DNA from: an uncultured Bacteroidia bacterium
GTDB lineage: Bacteria; Bacteroidota; Bacteroidia; Bacteroidales; ML635J-15
DNA: 64,000 nucleotides
Reading direction: 5' to 3'
NCBI GenBank assembly: GCA_902791865.1
Contig: CADAXK010000012.1
Coordinates: 1 to 64,000 of the forward strand
The notes under the pieces were generated by a model. That model was not told where the DNA came from. It searched no databases and saw nothing but the letters and a program-made list of their open reading frames with translations. Made by a program: the position numbers and the translations under genes. Below, piece by piece: positions 7,727-16,055 of this stretch. Within the stretch, counting starts at the first letter, position 1. Every line of letters starts with the position of its first letter.

Positions 7727-8686
7727 ATGAAAAGATCATTATTTCTATTATTCGCCATCGTTTCTGTAGCAGGAATGATAGCATTCAGCGGTTGCGATAC
7801 AAATGTAACAACCTATACGGTAACTTTCGATGCCAACGGCGGCGAAGGAACCATGGATACACAATTGTTTACCGAAGACTACGAAAAAGCGCTTAGTGCC
7901 AACAAGTTCACTCGCGAAGGCTTTTCGTTTGCAGGATGGAACACAATGCGCGACGGCACCGGCACAGCCTACACCGACCAGCAGAAGATAAAAGTGGTTG
8001 CCGACATGACACTCTACGCACAGTGGAACGAAGAACGCCCCGTAACCATGCACAACGGTCACGAATACATCGACCTTGGATTGCCGAGCGGAAACTTATG
8101 GGCAACCTGCAACATTGGCGCCGATGTTCCCGAAGCTGCCGGGAACTATTACGCATGGGCAGAAACAGCTCCAAAACAGACTTATACCACCGAAAATTAC
8201 CCGTATATACGCCTTGTGGTAGAAGGTGAAGATACTCTTCAAAAGCTTACAAAGTACTGCCCACACAGCTCTTACGGCTTTGAAGATTTTAGCGACAACC
8301 TGACTAGCCTTATAGCTGAAGACGATGCCGCAGCAGTAAACTGGGGCGGACAATGGAAAACTCCATCGGAAGAAGATTATAATGAATTGTTTGAAAATTG
8401 CACAATAACAACAGATACCATAAACAATGTGGTAGGACTTACATTTAAGGCCACAAACGGGAACTCGATATTCATGCCTGCCGTCCGCTACTATTCTGAT
8501 GAAGGTCTAGCCGATTATGCATGTGGTTGTTACTGGACAAGTACGCTGGCAACAGATATAAGCTCTACAGACCCGACTTGTGCTTTTCATTGCTCTTTGC
8601 GTCCCGAATACGAATATGCAGAAGTGTACCCATGGTCTCGCGAGTGCGGCATGCCAGTGAGGGCAATATGCAAGATTAGCGAATAG
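7727..8686 (+). CDS. Lipoprotein with InlB-type repeat and C-terminal Fibrobacter-paralogue-like domain
   Basis: Predicted surface lipoprotein (319 aa). It has a lipoprotein signal with a lipobox ending AFSGC (about residue 23). One Listeria-Bacteroides (InlB B-type) repeat follows at about 30-105, running from YTVTFDANGGEGTMD to the closing TLYAQW. The C-terminal two-thirds (from HEYIDLGLPSGNLWATCNIGA, with the recurring NYYAWAE and the closing MPVRAICK) is the domain often seen as the paralogous surface domain in Fibrobacter and Bacteroidetes. The function is unknown; such proteins are usually surface exposed. Confidence 0.8.
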   Translation: MKRSLFLLFAIVSVAGMIAFSGCDTNVTTYTVTFDANGGEGTMDTQLFTEDYEKALSANKFTREGFSFAGWNTMRDGTGTAYTDQQKIKVVADMTLYAQWNEERPVTMHNGHEYIDLGLPSGNLWATCNIGADVPEAAGNYYAWAETAPKQTYTTENYPYIRLVVEGEDTLQKLTKYCPHSSYGFEDFSDNLTSLIAEDDAAAVNWGGQWKTPSEEDYNELFENCTITTDTINNVVGLTFKATNGNSIFMPAVRYYSDEGLADYACGCYWTSTLATDISSTDPTCAFHCSLRPEYEYAEVYPWSRECGMPVRAICKISE

Positions 8687-8694
8687 AAATATAA

Positions 8695-8730
8695 GGTTCA
8701 ACGTTTAAAGTTCAAATGGTTCAACGTTTA
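8695..8730. repeat. Direct repeat GGTTCAACGTTTA
   Basis: Identical 13-mers at 8695-8707 and 8718-8730, immediately after the lipoprotein gene and before repeat copy B. Confidence 0.5.
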
Positions 8731-8745
8731 TGGGTTTGAATGCCA

Positions 8746-8806
8746 CTTGTCGTGTCGGATTTATATATCCGACACGCTTGAATATCAGCATTTGTAATGC
8801 GCAAAC
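8746..8806. repeat. Structured intergenic repeat, copy B
   Basis: Partner of 4263-4322. Here the first hairpin is perfect (GTGTCGGAT paired with ATCCGACAC) and the second is short (GCATT with AATGC). The two copies keep the pairing by changing different bases, which suggests structure is selected or copied. Confidence 0.6.
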
Positions 8807-8816
8807 TCATTTGAAC

Positions 8817-9425
8817 CTATTCTACACAACCATAGCACTTCAAGACAGCATCTACATACTCTAGATTCTTTTTGCCCAGTGCCTTCCATACTTTTGTCTT
8901 GAAACTTTCTATTGTTCGGCTTGTCATTAAGGCACTTACCAACTGTTCGTGGTATTTCTTCGGAACATCTGTAGCCGAAAGTAGCTTCTGATATTTTTCC
9001 CTGCGGGCTTCTTTTGATTCCGGCAACACCGATTGCCAGTCAATCTTGACTGGTTCCAGCTTTTTATTGGCTATATTCACATACGAGTCCACCACAACAT
9101 TCTTGTTAAGCTTTGTTGCATAAACCAAAGCCGACTTATACCCGTTGTCCTTGGACACAATATGGATTTCCTTCTTGCTTCTGGCACGGCACTCGTATCC
9201 CGCACGCACCGAAACCATAAAATCGAGCGCGTTTTTTCCAGCATACGAAAGACATTCATAACTTATCTTGACACCCCTGTCCTTGTATGCGCTTAAAAGC
9301 TCCTTTACCACCGAAATGTCGCCCGAATAAAAGATAACCAGCTCGTCATCGCTTCCCAACTTGGATATGCCAGTAAGACCCGCCAAACCTACATTCTCGT
9401 AATCAATCAAAAATATCTGCTTCAT
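8817..9425 (-). CDS. PIN/NYN-like domain protein
   Basis: The start is placed at 9425 (202 aa, MKQIFLIDYENVG); the longer frame adds 23 residues without sense, and the promoter CAAAGATA (minus-strand TATCTTTG) at 9445-9452 lies inside that extension. The N-terminal FLIDYENVG and the later acidic positions (YSGD, LDFMVS, VSKDNGYKSALVYA) resemble PIN/NYN-fold ribonucleases, which use clustered acidic residues to bind metal. The C-terminal 70 residues are helical and charged, with no family I know. A nuclease role is likely but not proven, and no partner antitoxin gene is adjacent. Confidence 0.6.
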   Translation of the reverse strand: MKQIFLIDYENVGLAGLTGISKLGSDDELVIFYSGDISVVKELLSAYKDRGVKISYECLSYAGKNALDFMVSVRAGYECRARSKKEIHIVSKDNGYKSALVYATKLNKNVVVDSYVNIANKKLEPVKIDWQSVLPESKEARREKYQKLLSATDVPKKYHEQLVSALMTSRTIESFKTKVWKALGKKNLEYVDAVLKCYGCVE

Positions 9426-9444
9426 ACCTATACCGATTTCCGCA

Positions 9445-9452
9445 CAAAGATA
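9445..9452 (-). promoter_or_regulatory. Bacteroidetes -7 element (TATCTTTG on the minus strand)
   Basis: It lies 20 bases before the chosen start at 9425 and supports that start over the upstream one at 9494. Confidence 0.6.
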
Positions 9453-9510
9453 TTGGTTTAATTGCAAATGACGCACAAGATAACTACGCCACAAGTAACC
9501 TTATAAACAA

Positions 9511-9537
9511 AAAAAGCCACCTCATCGGTGGCTTTTT
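9511..9537 (-). terminator. Rho-independent terminator
   Basis: GCCACC (9516-9521) pairs with GGTGGC (9527-9532) between A5 and T5 runs, so it can work in both directions. It ends the lipoprotein gene at 9559-9960. Confidence 0.85.
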
Positions 9538-9558
9538 ATCTGCTAAAAATGAATTGTT

Positions 9559-9960
9559 TTACTTATTTATGCTAGCATTCAGTGCGTTGATTGCATCACC
9601 GACTTCCTTGGTGCAAGCACCGCCAATATTGATGTCTCTTAAAAGCTTTATGCCATCGTCAGGTCTTTTATCCGTCCAGCTATTGATTACAGCTACAGCA
9701 TCATCGCATTTTCCTTCATCGATGAACTTGTTTACCTTATCGATGTCCGCTCTCTTAATAAGTAAATTTTTCTCTTGTGCCTGAGCTTTTGGTGCTTCTG
9801 AATTTTGACTAGCTTCTGGAGCCTTAGTTTCTTCTACAGTTTCTGTCGTAGCGTTAGAATTTTCACCATTACCCTTGTCACCACAGTCGCAGTCGCAGCA
9901 AGAAACGCCCATAAGTGTTAAAAATAAAGCACTTGCAATAATTAATAATGTCTTTTTCAT
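9559..9960 (-). CDS. Small lipoprotein with cysteine-rich mature N-terminus
   Basis: The start at 9960 gives a clear lipoprotein signal (MKKTLLIIASALFLTLMGVSC; 133 aa); the upstream in-frame extension is not signal-like and spans the promoter. The mature protein begins CCDCDCGDKGN, then has a low-complexity T/E/A/P linker (about 35-65). A conserved-looking helical C-terminus follows (IDKVNKFIDEGKCDDAVAVINSW and ACTKEVGDAINALN). Cellular place: probably periplasmic face of the outer membrane. Function unknown. Confidence 0.7.
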   Translation of the reverse strand: MKKTLLIIASALFLTLMGVSCCDCDCGDKGNGENSNATTETVEETKAPEASQNSEAPKAQAQEKNLLIKRADIDKVNKFIDEGKCDDAVAVINSWTDKRPDDGIKLLRDINIGGACTKEVGDAINALNASINK

Positions 9961-9989
9961 TGGGTTAAAATAATTAAAGTTTACTTTCG

Positions 9990-9997
9990 CAAAGATA
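9990..9997 (-). promoter_or_regulatory. Bacteroidetes -7 element (TATCTTTG on the minus strand)
   Basis: It lies 30 bases upstream of the lipoprotein start at 9960. Confidence 0.6.
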
Positions 9998-10061
9998 TTG
10001 TTTTTTTTAATGATTCTATTGCCAGCTAATAAAAAAGTGCTTTTTATTTTTAATTTTTGCA

Positions 10062-10069
10062 TATTTTTG
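10062..10069 (+). promoter_or_regulatory. Bacteroidetes -7 element TATTTTTG before the C10 protease
   Basis: A TAnnTTTG match 35 bases before the ATG at 10104. Confidence 0.45.
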
Positions 10070-10103
10070 CATCACAACTTTTGAACTTATGAACTTTATA
10101 AAT

Positions 10104-11522
10104 ATGAAATTGAAATTTTCCATTTTCCTAACCATGGTGGTTATGCTGGTGGGTTCCGCATACGCTAAACCGATAGATGAAACAACTGCTCGCACCGTTT
10201 CATCGCGCTTTTATGCCATGAAATTCGACCTTGCACCAGAATCACTAATTCCCACAATAGCATACACAGCCCCCACCCTCAGAGGCGAAAATGGTTCAGT
10301 TCCCAGTTTCTATGTCGTAAATTTCAACACAAAAGGCTTTGTCATCGTAGCTGGCGACGACAGAGTTAAACCAATTCTGGCATTCTCGGACGAAGGTGCA
10401 TTTGTTGCCGAAAACATGCCAGCCAATATTCGCTTTTTCTTGGATGGTTATGCAGAAGAAATTCAATATACAATTGATAACCAGCAATACAGCGACGAAA
10501 CCGTGCAACAACAATGGGATCAATTGCTTTCGGACACCCCACTGGTGCCAAAAGCTGGCAATGTGATAGTGGGTCCGCTGCTAGGTAATAACAAATGGAA
10601 CCAGACAAAATACTACAACGATCTCTGTCCCGACGATGCAAGCGGAAACGCTGCTTATGGCGGTCATGCGGCTGTAGGATGTGGCGCGCTTGTCATGGGA
10701 CAGGTGATGCGCTACTGGCAATATCCAACCACCGGACGCGGAAGCCACTCGTATACTAGCAACAATTACGGTTCACTTTCCGCCAACTTCGCTGCAACAA
10801 CCTACCATTACGAAAGTATGCCCAACCAACTCACCGCATCTAATCATCCCGACAGTTGCGTAGAAGCTGTCGCCACTTTGCTGTATCACTGCGGTGTTGC
10901 CGTCAATATGAATTATGGTCCATCTGCAAGCGTATGCAATTCAAACAAGATTGTATCCGCACTATCAAACTATTTTCGTTATCCTGCTACCGTACAGTAC
11001 ATTGAACGCGGAAGCACATCTTCGACTACATGGCTCAACTACCTGAAAGGCGAACTCGACGAAGGTGCTCCATTTATGTACGGCGGAAGCGGAAACTATG
11101 GCGGACACGTCTGGACATGCGATGGCTACCGCGACGACGACTATTTCCATTTCAACTGGGGCTGGGGCGGACAGCAAAACGGATATTTCCTAATAACAAA
11201 CTGCAGTTCGTATGGATTCAACAGCAACCATGCAATCATTATAGGCATCCGCGGACCCGAACTGCCCGCAGCTATCGAGGAACACAATCCGGGAAATGTC
11301 ATGGTTTTCCCAAATCCGTCCAACGGCATGGTGTATGTTCGCGCAGAATCGCAACAGCTGCAAGAACTGCAAGTCTTCGACTTGTCAGGAAGAATGCTCC
11401 TACAACAGAACATCAGCGAAACAGAATCTTCGATTGACTTATCGGGTTACAATGCAGGAACATACATACTTAGGTTGACCACCTGCAATGGTGTAGAAAC
11501 AAGCAAAATCGTCATAAATTAG
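10104..11522 (+). CDS. C10-family (streptopain-like) cysteine protease with T9SS sorting tail
   Basis: Secreted papain-like protease. The start at 10104 gives the best signal peptide (MKLKFSIFLTMVVMLVGSAYA); an ATG at 10089 adds five residues. The order is signal, SpeB-type propeptide (about 25-135, SFYVVNFNTKGFVIVAGDDR), then the catalytic domain. The active-site cysteine is in AAVGCGALVMGQVMRYWQYP, the histidine in GGHVWTCDGYRDDDYFHFNWGWGG. A type A T9SS sorting domain is at the C-terminus (FPNPSNGMVYV to GTYILRLTTCNGVETSKIVIN). The zymogen would be exported by Sec, then through the outer membrane by T9SS. It stands alone between a divergent lipoprotein gene and a convergent regulator gene; no inhibitor gene is adjacent. 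Confidence 0.92.
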   Translation: MKLKFSIFLTMVVMLVGSAYAKPIDETTARTVSSRFYAMKFDLAPESLIPTIAYTAPTLRGENGSVPSFYVVNFNTKGFVIVAGDDRVKPILAFSDEGAFVAENMPANIRFFLDGYAEEIQYTIDNQQYSDETVQQQWDQLLSDTPLVPKAGNVIVGPLLGNNKWNQTKYYNDLCPDDASGNAAYGGHAAVGCGALVMGQVMRYWQYPTTGRGSHSYTSNNYGSLSANFAATTYHYESMPNQLTASNHPDSCVEAVATLLYHCGVAVNMNYGPSASVCNSNKIVSALSNYFRYPATVQYIERGSTSSTTWLNYLKGELDEGAPFMYGGSGNYGGHVWTCDGYRDDDYFHFNWGWGGQQNGYFLITNCSSYGFNSNHAIIIGIRGPELPAAIEEHNPGNVMVFPNPSNGMVYVRAESQQLQELQVFDLSGRMLLQQNISETESSIDLSGYNAGTYILRLTTCNGVETSKIVIN

Positions 11523-11574
11523 GACTTTCTTGCTTACGACACATTGCAACTAACACCAATAATACTTATCAATC

Positions 11575-13383
11575 TCACGCCTTTTTCCAATTGTCAAGAG
11601 TCTTCTCACTGACACCGAGCTTCCGTGCAGCCTCCTTGCGAGAACCATATTTTTCTTCGGCCCATTTGCGAAGCTCTTGATGAAAGGCATTTTCGATTGA
11701 CTTGGCATCAGTCTTCACTTCTGGAATCTTAGTTTCTATTGTATTGCCAACAGCAGGATTAGAGTGGTAAAGTTCAAAACATTTCTTTGCATACTCAAAG
11801 GGGGATACCGGAATTTTCATTTCTCTACAAATTTCTTTCTGCTCGTTAGGCTCAAACTCACCGAAAATTTTGTAATCTTTGGCTATGTTTTCCAAATCAC
11901 GGAAATTTCCCGTCAACGGCAAAGACTTTAGCCAATTCATGATTTGGCTGTCGGTAGGCGCTTCTACGTTTTCTTTCGGATAAAGCCGCTTGAAAATATC
12001 TTTCCAATCATTTTCCAAATCCTCTAATGTTTCTCTAACAGATGGTATATAGACCACATACTGCACAATGCGGTCGTAAAAGTCGGACAAAAGTATTTCA
12101 TGGAGTTCGTCTATAGTTCGGTTGGTGGCAAAAACCAATTTTACATCTTTAACTTCCTTTTCTTTGATGTCACCCACACACCTGATGTGAAATTTATTTT
12201 CCTCATCGGTTTGAAATGCTTTCATCAACTTTGCTTGCACCAATTTGTCCAGATGATGAAACTCATCTAGAAATAATATGCCGTTTGCCGCCTTTTCAAT
12301 AAGTCCAACCTTATCTTCATTAGCACCAGTAAAAGCCCCCTTTACATAGCCAAACAACTCCGATTCTGCTATATCACTATTGGTAAATGATGCACAATTA
12401 GCCTCTACAAGTTCCCCTTTCAACAACTCGTTGCCCTTCTTTTTTAATGTCTCCGCTATATTCCTAATTGTAGAAGACTTTCCCGTACCTCTTTCCCCCA
12501 ATAGCAAGACAGAAAAGCCCGACACCAGAAACTTTTCGATTTTTTTGTTTACCAATTCGCGCTTCTTAGATTTTGTGTGATGGTATAATTTCAATCTTGA
12601 ACTGATGTCGTCGATAAGTTTTGTACTTACAGTTTTGATTGTAAAAGGCTTAAAATGCTTATCAATTCTCTCTTTTTTGTCGTATGTTTTTATGAATTTA
12701 GTTTTTGGAGGCAACAAGTTATTGCTTGCAAGTATATGCCATACCGACTGTACTTCAGGTCCACAGAGAGAAATATCTATAACACAATTATAGTCACGCT
12801 TTATTTCACTAGAAAAAAATTTCCTAATTTCTTTCGCTATTTTTTGCTCATCTCGCAAATCTTTAATTTCAAGTTTAAATTCTTGAAATTTTTTTTCATC
12901 ATAAACTTTGGAAAAATTACTTTGTTCCTTGAGCCATTTTATCTGTTCACTGATTTCATAATGGTGTATATCATGCCACATATATTCCTTAAAATCATTG
13001 AATTGATTATCAAAATTTTCTTTTACGAATTGCAACTCCTTGTCAACATCATAACTTATATCTTTGTTCTCTCGAATTTTTCGGTACAAATCTATCAAAC
13101 CTTTTTCTTTCAACACCTCATCTTTCTCGAAAGAGCTATTATAATCATAACGCCTTGAAGTTACTTTATTTATAGCTTCTTGATCTACAGTCAGATAGAA
13201 TACCTTATCGAATACTTTATTCCCGTTATTATTGTCAAAAATATTGTTACAACTGTTCTGGTCGTATTCTTTTCCTTCCAAAACACCAGGATCTGTGGTG
13301 TTTTTCTTATAAAAACAGCTCAAAATGTGCTTCAAATAAGCTATTCCGTGCGTTGTATAATGACAACTGATGTAAACGTCCAT
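11575..13383 (-). CDS. Sigma-54 activator (AAA+) with RtcR/CARF-like N-terminus
   Basis: Bacterial enhancer-binding protein (602 aa). The start at 13383 (MDVYISCHYTTHG) follows a TACCTTTG promoter. N-terminal 270 residues: a divergent sensor whose end (YNCVIDISLCGPEVQSVW, then HILASNNLLPP) matches in pattern the CARF domain of RtcR, the RNA-repair regulator. The AAA+ domain has Walker A GERGTGKSS, the sigma-54 contact loop GAFTGA (in GYVKGAFTGAN) and Walker B ILFLDEFHHLD. The C-terminal 35 residues form a helix-turn-helix (SRKEAARKLGVSEKTLDNWKK). It lacks a receiver domain, so it should respond to a ligand rather than a kinase. It is divergent from a near-consensus sigma-54 promoter at 13493. 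Confidence 0.85.
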   Translation of the reverse strand: MDVYISCHYTTHGIAYLKHILSCFYKKNTTDPGVLEGKEYDQNSCNNIFDNNNGNKVFDKVFYLTVDQEAINKVTSRRYDYNSSFEKDEVLKEKGLIDLYRKIRENKDISYDVDKELQFVKENFDNQFNDFKEYMWHDIHHYEISEQIKWLKEQSNFSKVYDEKKFQEFKLEIKDLRDEQKIAKEIRKFFSSEIKRDYNCVIDISLCGPEVQSVWHILASNNLLPPKTKFIKTYDKKERIDKHFKPFTIKTVSTKLIDDISSRLKLYHHTKSKKRELVNKKIEKFLVSGFSVLLLGERGTGKSSTIRNIAETLKKKGNELLKGELVEANCASFTNSDIAESELFGYVKGAFTGANEDKVGLIEKAANGILFLDEFHHLDKLVQAKLMKAFQTDEENKFHIRCVGDIKEKEVKDVKLVFATNRTIDELHEILLSDFYDRIVQYVVYIPSVRETLEDLENDWKDIFKRLYPKENVEAPTDSQIMNWLKSLPLTGNFRDLENIAKDYKIFGEFEPNEQKEICREMKIPVSPFEYAKKCFELYHSNPAVGNTIETKIPEVKTDAKSIENAFHQELRKWAEEKYGSRKEAARKLGVSEKTLDNWKKA

Positions 13384-13409
13384 AATTAATTTGTTTATAT
13401 TTTCACATG

Positions 13410-13417
13410 CAAAGGTA
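13410..13417 (-). promoter_or_regulatory. Bacteroidetes -7 element (TACCTTTG on the minus strand) for the activator gene
   Basis: It lies 27 bases before the start at 13383 and indicates that the activator itself uses the housekeeping sigma factor. Confidence 0.6.
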
Positions 13418-13466
13418 AAATATTTCCATTGAATTACCAAATATTTCCTATATATAATTTATATAT
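13418..13466. promoter_or_regulatory. Candidate upstream activator sites
   Basis: AAATATTTCC is present at 13418-13427 and 13439-13448, exactly 21 bp apart (two helical turns), followed by an AT-rich dyad (TATATATAATTTATATA) at 13449-13465. They lie about 30-75 bp upstream of the -24 element, where enhancer-binding proteins can act. Confidence 0.4.
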
Positions 13467-13492
13467 GGCTGATTTTCAATAAATTACATCTA

Positions 13493-13508
13493 TGGCACAA
13501 AAGTTGAC
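13493..13508 (+). promoter_or_regulatory. Sigma-54 (-24/-12) promoter
   Basis: TGGCAC (13493-13498), five bases, then TTGAC (13504-13508). The consensus is TGGCAC-N5-TTGCW, so spacing and the -24 GG are exact; only the -12 C is replaced by A. Transcription would start near 13519, about 20 bases before the ATG at 13542. It stands divergent from the only sigma-54 activator gene in the window. Confidence 0.7.
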
Positions 13509-13541
13509 ATTTAAACAAGCGTCAATAAAAAATAAAAAGAT

Positions 13542-13823
13542 ATGAAAGCAACGATAATGAAAACGGAACACTGCTTATTAAGACAATGGGAAAGAGGAAT
13601 TTCCGATTGTCTACTTTATAAGGTATGCTGTACAATACCAAAATTCGACAAAGGGAGAAATTGCTATCTGGTCGGCAAAGACACTCAGAAACGACTGGGC
13701 GTTCCGAAAGAGAACCTTTTGATAGTAATGAAAGGCAATATCGTGATAACAGTGTACTACATAGAGAACCTCACGGCTTTCTTTTTCAGCGGAAAGACAG
13801 GCGGAAATTACCATATAATTTAA
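13542..13823 (+). CDS. Small protein, DUF4258-like pattern
   Basis: A 93-residue soluble protein; a second ATG at 13557 would shorten it by five residues. The N-terminal HCLLRQWERGIS followed by a short helix and beta-strands (LLIVMKGNIVITVYYIEN) resembles the H-x3-R-x2-ERGIS pattern of DUF4258 proteins, a family related in shape to small RNA-targeting toxins; this match is weak. It is the first gene after the sigma-54 promoter and lies 24 bases before the glycosyltransferase-radical SAM gene, with no promoter or terminator in the gap, so it may lead the whole operon. Confidence 0.6.
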   Translation: MKATIMKTEHCLLRQWERGISDCLLYKVCCTIPKFDKGRNCYLVGKDTQKRLGVPKENLLIVMKGNIVITVYYIENLTAFFFSGKTGGNYHII

Positions 13824-13847
13824 ACATAATTTTAAACCATAATAGAT

Positions 13848-16055
13848 ATGAGAATACTAATAGTCATCCACGGTTATCCACCGTTTTACATGGCAGGGTC
13901 TGAGGTTTACACCTACAACCTCGCACGCGAGCTCGCAAAAACCAACGATGTCTTTGTGTTTCACAGGATTGAGGACAAGTCATTGCCGCTCTACAAATAC
14001 ACAGACACCAAGGACGAGGGAGTAAGCATCAGATACATAAACAATTACGAACCGGAAAACGCCTCATTCTACGACAAGTACCTGAACCCGGCAATAGACG
14101 AGGCATTCCGCGAATATGTAAAGATCACCAAGCCCGATGTGGTGCATATCGGACACCTATCGCACCTTTCCACGCAGATTCCGATTATCGCCAAAAGAGA
14201 GTTTGGACTGCCAGTTCTGTTCACAATCCACGACTTCTGGATGTTCTGCCACAGAGGTCAGCTGATAAATCCGGACGGTTTCAGGATCTGCAACCTGCCA
14301 AATGTGAACCAATGTACCCAATGCGCCCGTTATCATTATCGTAACGAAAACTTTGGCAGCAATCTTATAAAGGAACGCGACGAACACATAAGAAACGTTA
14401 TTGACTGCATAGATGTTTTCTTTGCTCCCTCGCACACGCTCGAACAATTCTATATCGACATGGGTGTCGACAAGAATAAGATCCTCTATTCCAAATATGG
14501 ATTCAACGTCTCCGACATCAAAAGGCACCCTAAGACTTTGCACGAAGAAATTACCTTTGGATTTACCGGTCGAATCATCTATACTAAAGGTGTGCATGTC
14601 CTGTGCGAAGCATTCAGCAGATTAAAAGGCAAGGCAAAACTCCTGATATGGGGCGATGCAGAGAGCGACTACGGCAACGAACTGAAAGAAAAATATGCTG
14701 ACACTCAGATAGAATTCAAGGGTGCTTATCACAACGACCAGCTACAAGAAGTCCTGGATTCATTCGACATACTGGTTTGTCCATCCATTTGGCTAGAGAA
14801 CGCCCCGCTCGTAATACAGGAAGCTCAGAGCACCGAACTACCCGTACTTGTAAGCAACAAAGGTGGCATGGCAGAACTTGTACACGACGGCGAAGATGGC
14901 TTTACCTTCGAACTTGGCGATGCCGAAAACTTGCGCAAGAAGATGCAAGAAATTGTTGACAATCCTGAAAAAATCCTAACACTCAAGTCGCCCATCGAAA
15001 AGGTGCGTTCCATAACCGACGATGCCGAATTCTGCATCCAGAAATACAAGGAAGTCGCTAAAAATGAAGTGACATACCCTCATAGGCCGAGTCCGTGGAG
15101 AATAACTTTCATCACAAATCCCGACAAATGCAACCTGCACTGCAAGATGTGCGACACCTTCTCCGAAAGCAATAGGCACCGCCTGAAAGAGAACCACCGC
15201 CCCGAGATGGAATTCTCAGTCGTTGAACATACCATGGAACAACTCGCGCCGCACGGACTGAAAGAAATTATTCCATCGACAATGGGCGAACCTCTGCTGT
15301 ACTCTCATTTTGAACAACTTCTGGACTTGTGCAAAAAACACAATGTCAAAATGAACCTTACCACCAACGGCACATTTCCCAAGGGCGTAGAGTACTGGGC
15401 CGACAAATTGCTGGAAGTAGCTTCCGACGTCAAGTTCAGCATCAACGGCATTGCACCCGAAATCAACGAAGCCATAATGTGTGGCATCAACACCAAACAG
15501 CAACTGGCTAACATCAAATACTACCTTAATCGCCGTCAGAAACTAGCCAACCAAAGCACAGTAACACTCCAATGCACTTTCATGAAATCGAACCTAAACG
15601 AACTGGAAAACATTATTCGCTGGGCAATCAACCATGGTGTTGATCGCGTAAAAGGCCATCATCTGTGGAAAACATCCGATTCGCTGGATTGCGAGATGCT
15701 TAGGACAAAGGAAAACGCTGCTCTATGGAACGAGACATGCACCAGATGCAACGAAATTGCCTCAGGCAAAATACGTTTGGAAAACTTTACACCTATAGAC
15801 CTTGACGAGCCCGATTTGGACAGCGCAGACACCTACTGCCAGTTCTTGGGCAAGGAACTATGGATCGAATATGATGGGTCCTATCAAATCTGCTGCTGTC
15901 CGTCCGATGTGCGCAAAGACTTCGGCGACTTTGGCAATATCAAAGACATTTCTCCACTCGAAATGTGGAACTCTCCCCAATACCTCGACTTCATCAAGAA
16001 TTGGGGCAATAGTGAAAATTGTAAAAAATGTAACATGAGGAGGAAAAGAATATGA
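13848..16055 (+). CDS. Fused GT4 glycosyltransferase and radical SAM/SPASM protein
   Basis: A 735-residue fusion. Residues 1-390 form a GT4 (GT-B fold) glycosyltransferase: RILIVIHGYPPFYMAGSEVY at the N-terminus, the donor-site region FGFTGRIIYTKGVHVLCEAF, and CPSIWLENAPLVIQEAQ with the usual acidic residue. Residues 410-735 form a radical SAM enzyme with Cys428, Cys432 and Cys435 (CNLHCKMC) and a C-terminal SPASM-type cysteine cluster (ICCCPSD, then ENCKKCNMRRK). Each half would carry out its own chemistry: glycosyl transfer and a radical modification of unknown substrate. The stop overlaps the next start by 4 bases. I see no frameshift; the fusion is a single open frame. Confidence 0.85.
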   Translation: MRILIVIHGYPPFYMAGSEVYTYNLARELAKTNDVFVFHRIEDKSLPLYKYTDTKDEGVSIRYINNYEPENASFYDKYLNPAIDEAFREYVKITKPDVVHIGHLSHLSTQIPIIAKREFGLPVLFTIHDFWMFCHRGQLINPDGFRICNLPNVNQCTQCARYHYRNENFGSNLIKERDEHIRNVIDCIDVFFAPSHTLEQFYIDMGVDKNKILYSKYGFNVSDIKRHPKTLHEEITFGFTGRIIYTKGVHVLCEAFSRLKGKAKLLIWGDAESDYGNELKEKYADTQIEFKGAYHNDQLQEVLDSFDILVCPSIWLENAPLVIQEAQSTELPVLVSNKGGMAELVHDGEDGFTFELGDAENLRKKMQEIVDNPEKILTLKSPIEKVRSITDDAEFCIQKYKEVAKNEVTYPHRPSPWRITFITNPDKCNLHCKMCDTFSESNRHRLKENHRPEMEFSVVEHTMEQLAPHGLKEIIPSTMGEPLLYSHFEQLLDLCKKHNVKMNLTTNGTFPKGVEYWADKLLEVASDVKFSINGIAPEINEAIMCGINTKQQLANIKYYLNRRQKLANQSTVTLQCTFMKSNLNELENIIRWAINHGVDRVKGHHLWKTSDSLDCEMLRTKENAALWNETCTRCNEIASGKIRLENFTPIDLDEPDLDSADTYCQFLGKELWIEYDGSYQICCCPSDVRKDFGDFGNIKDISPLEMWNSPQYLDFIKNWGNSENCKKCNMRRKRI

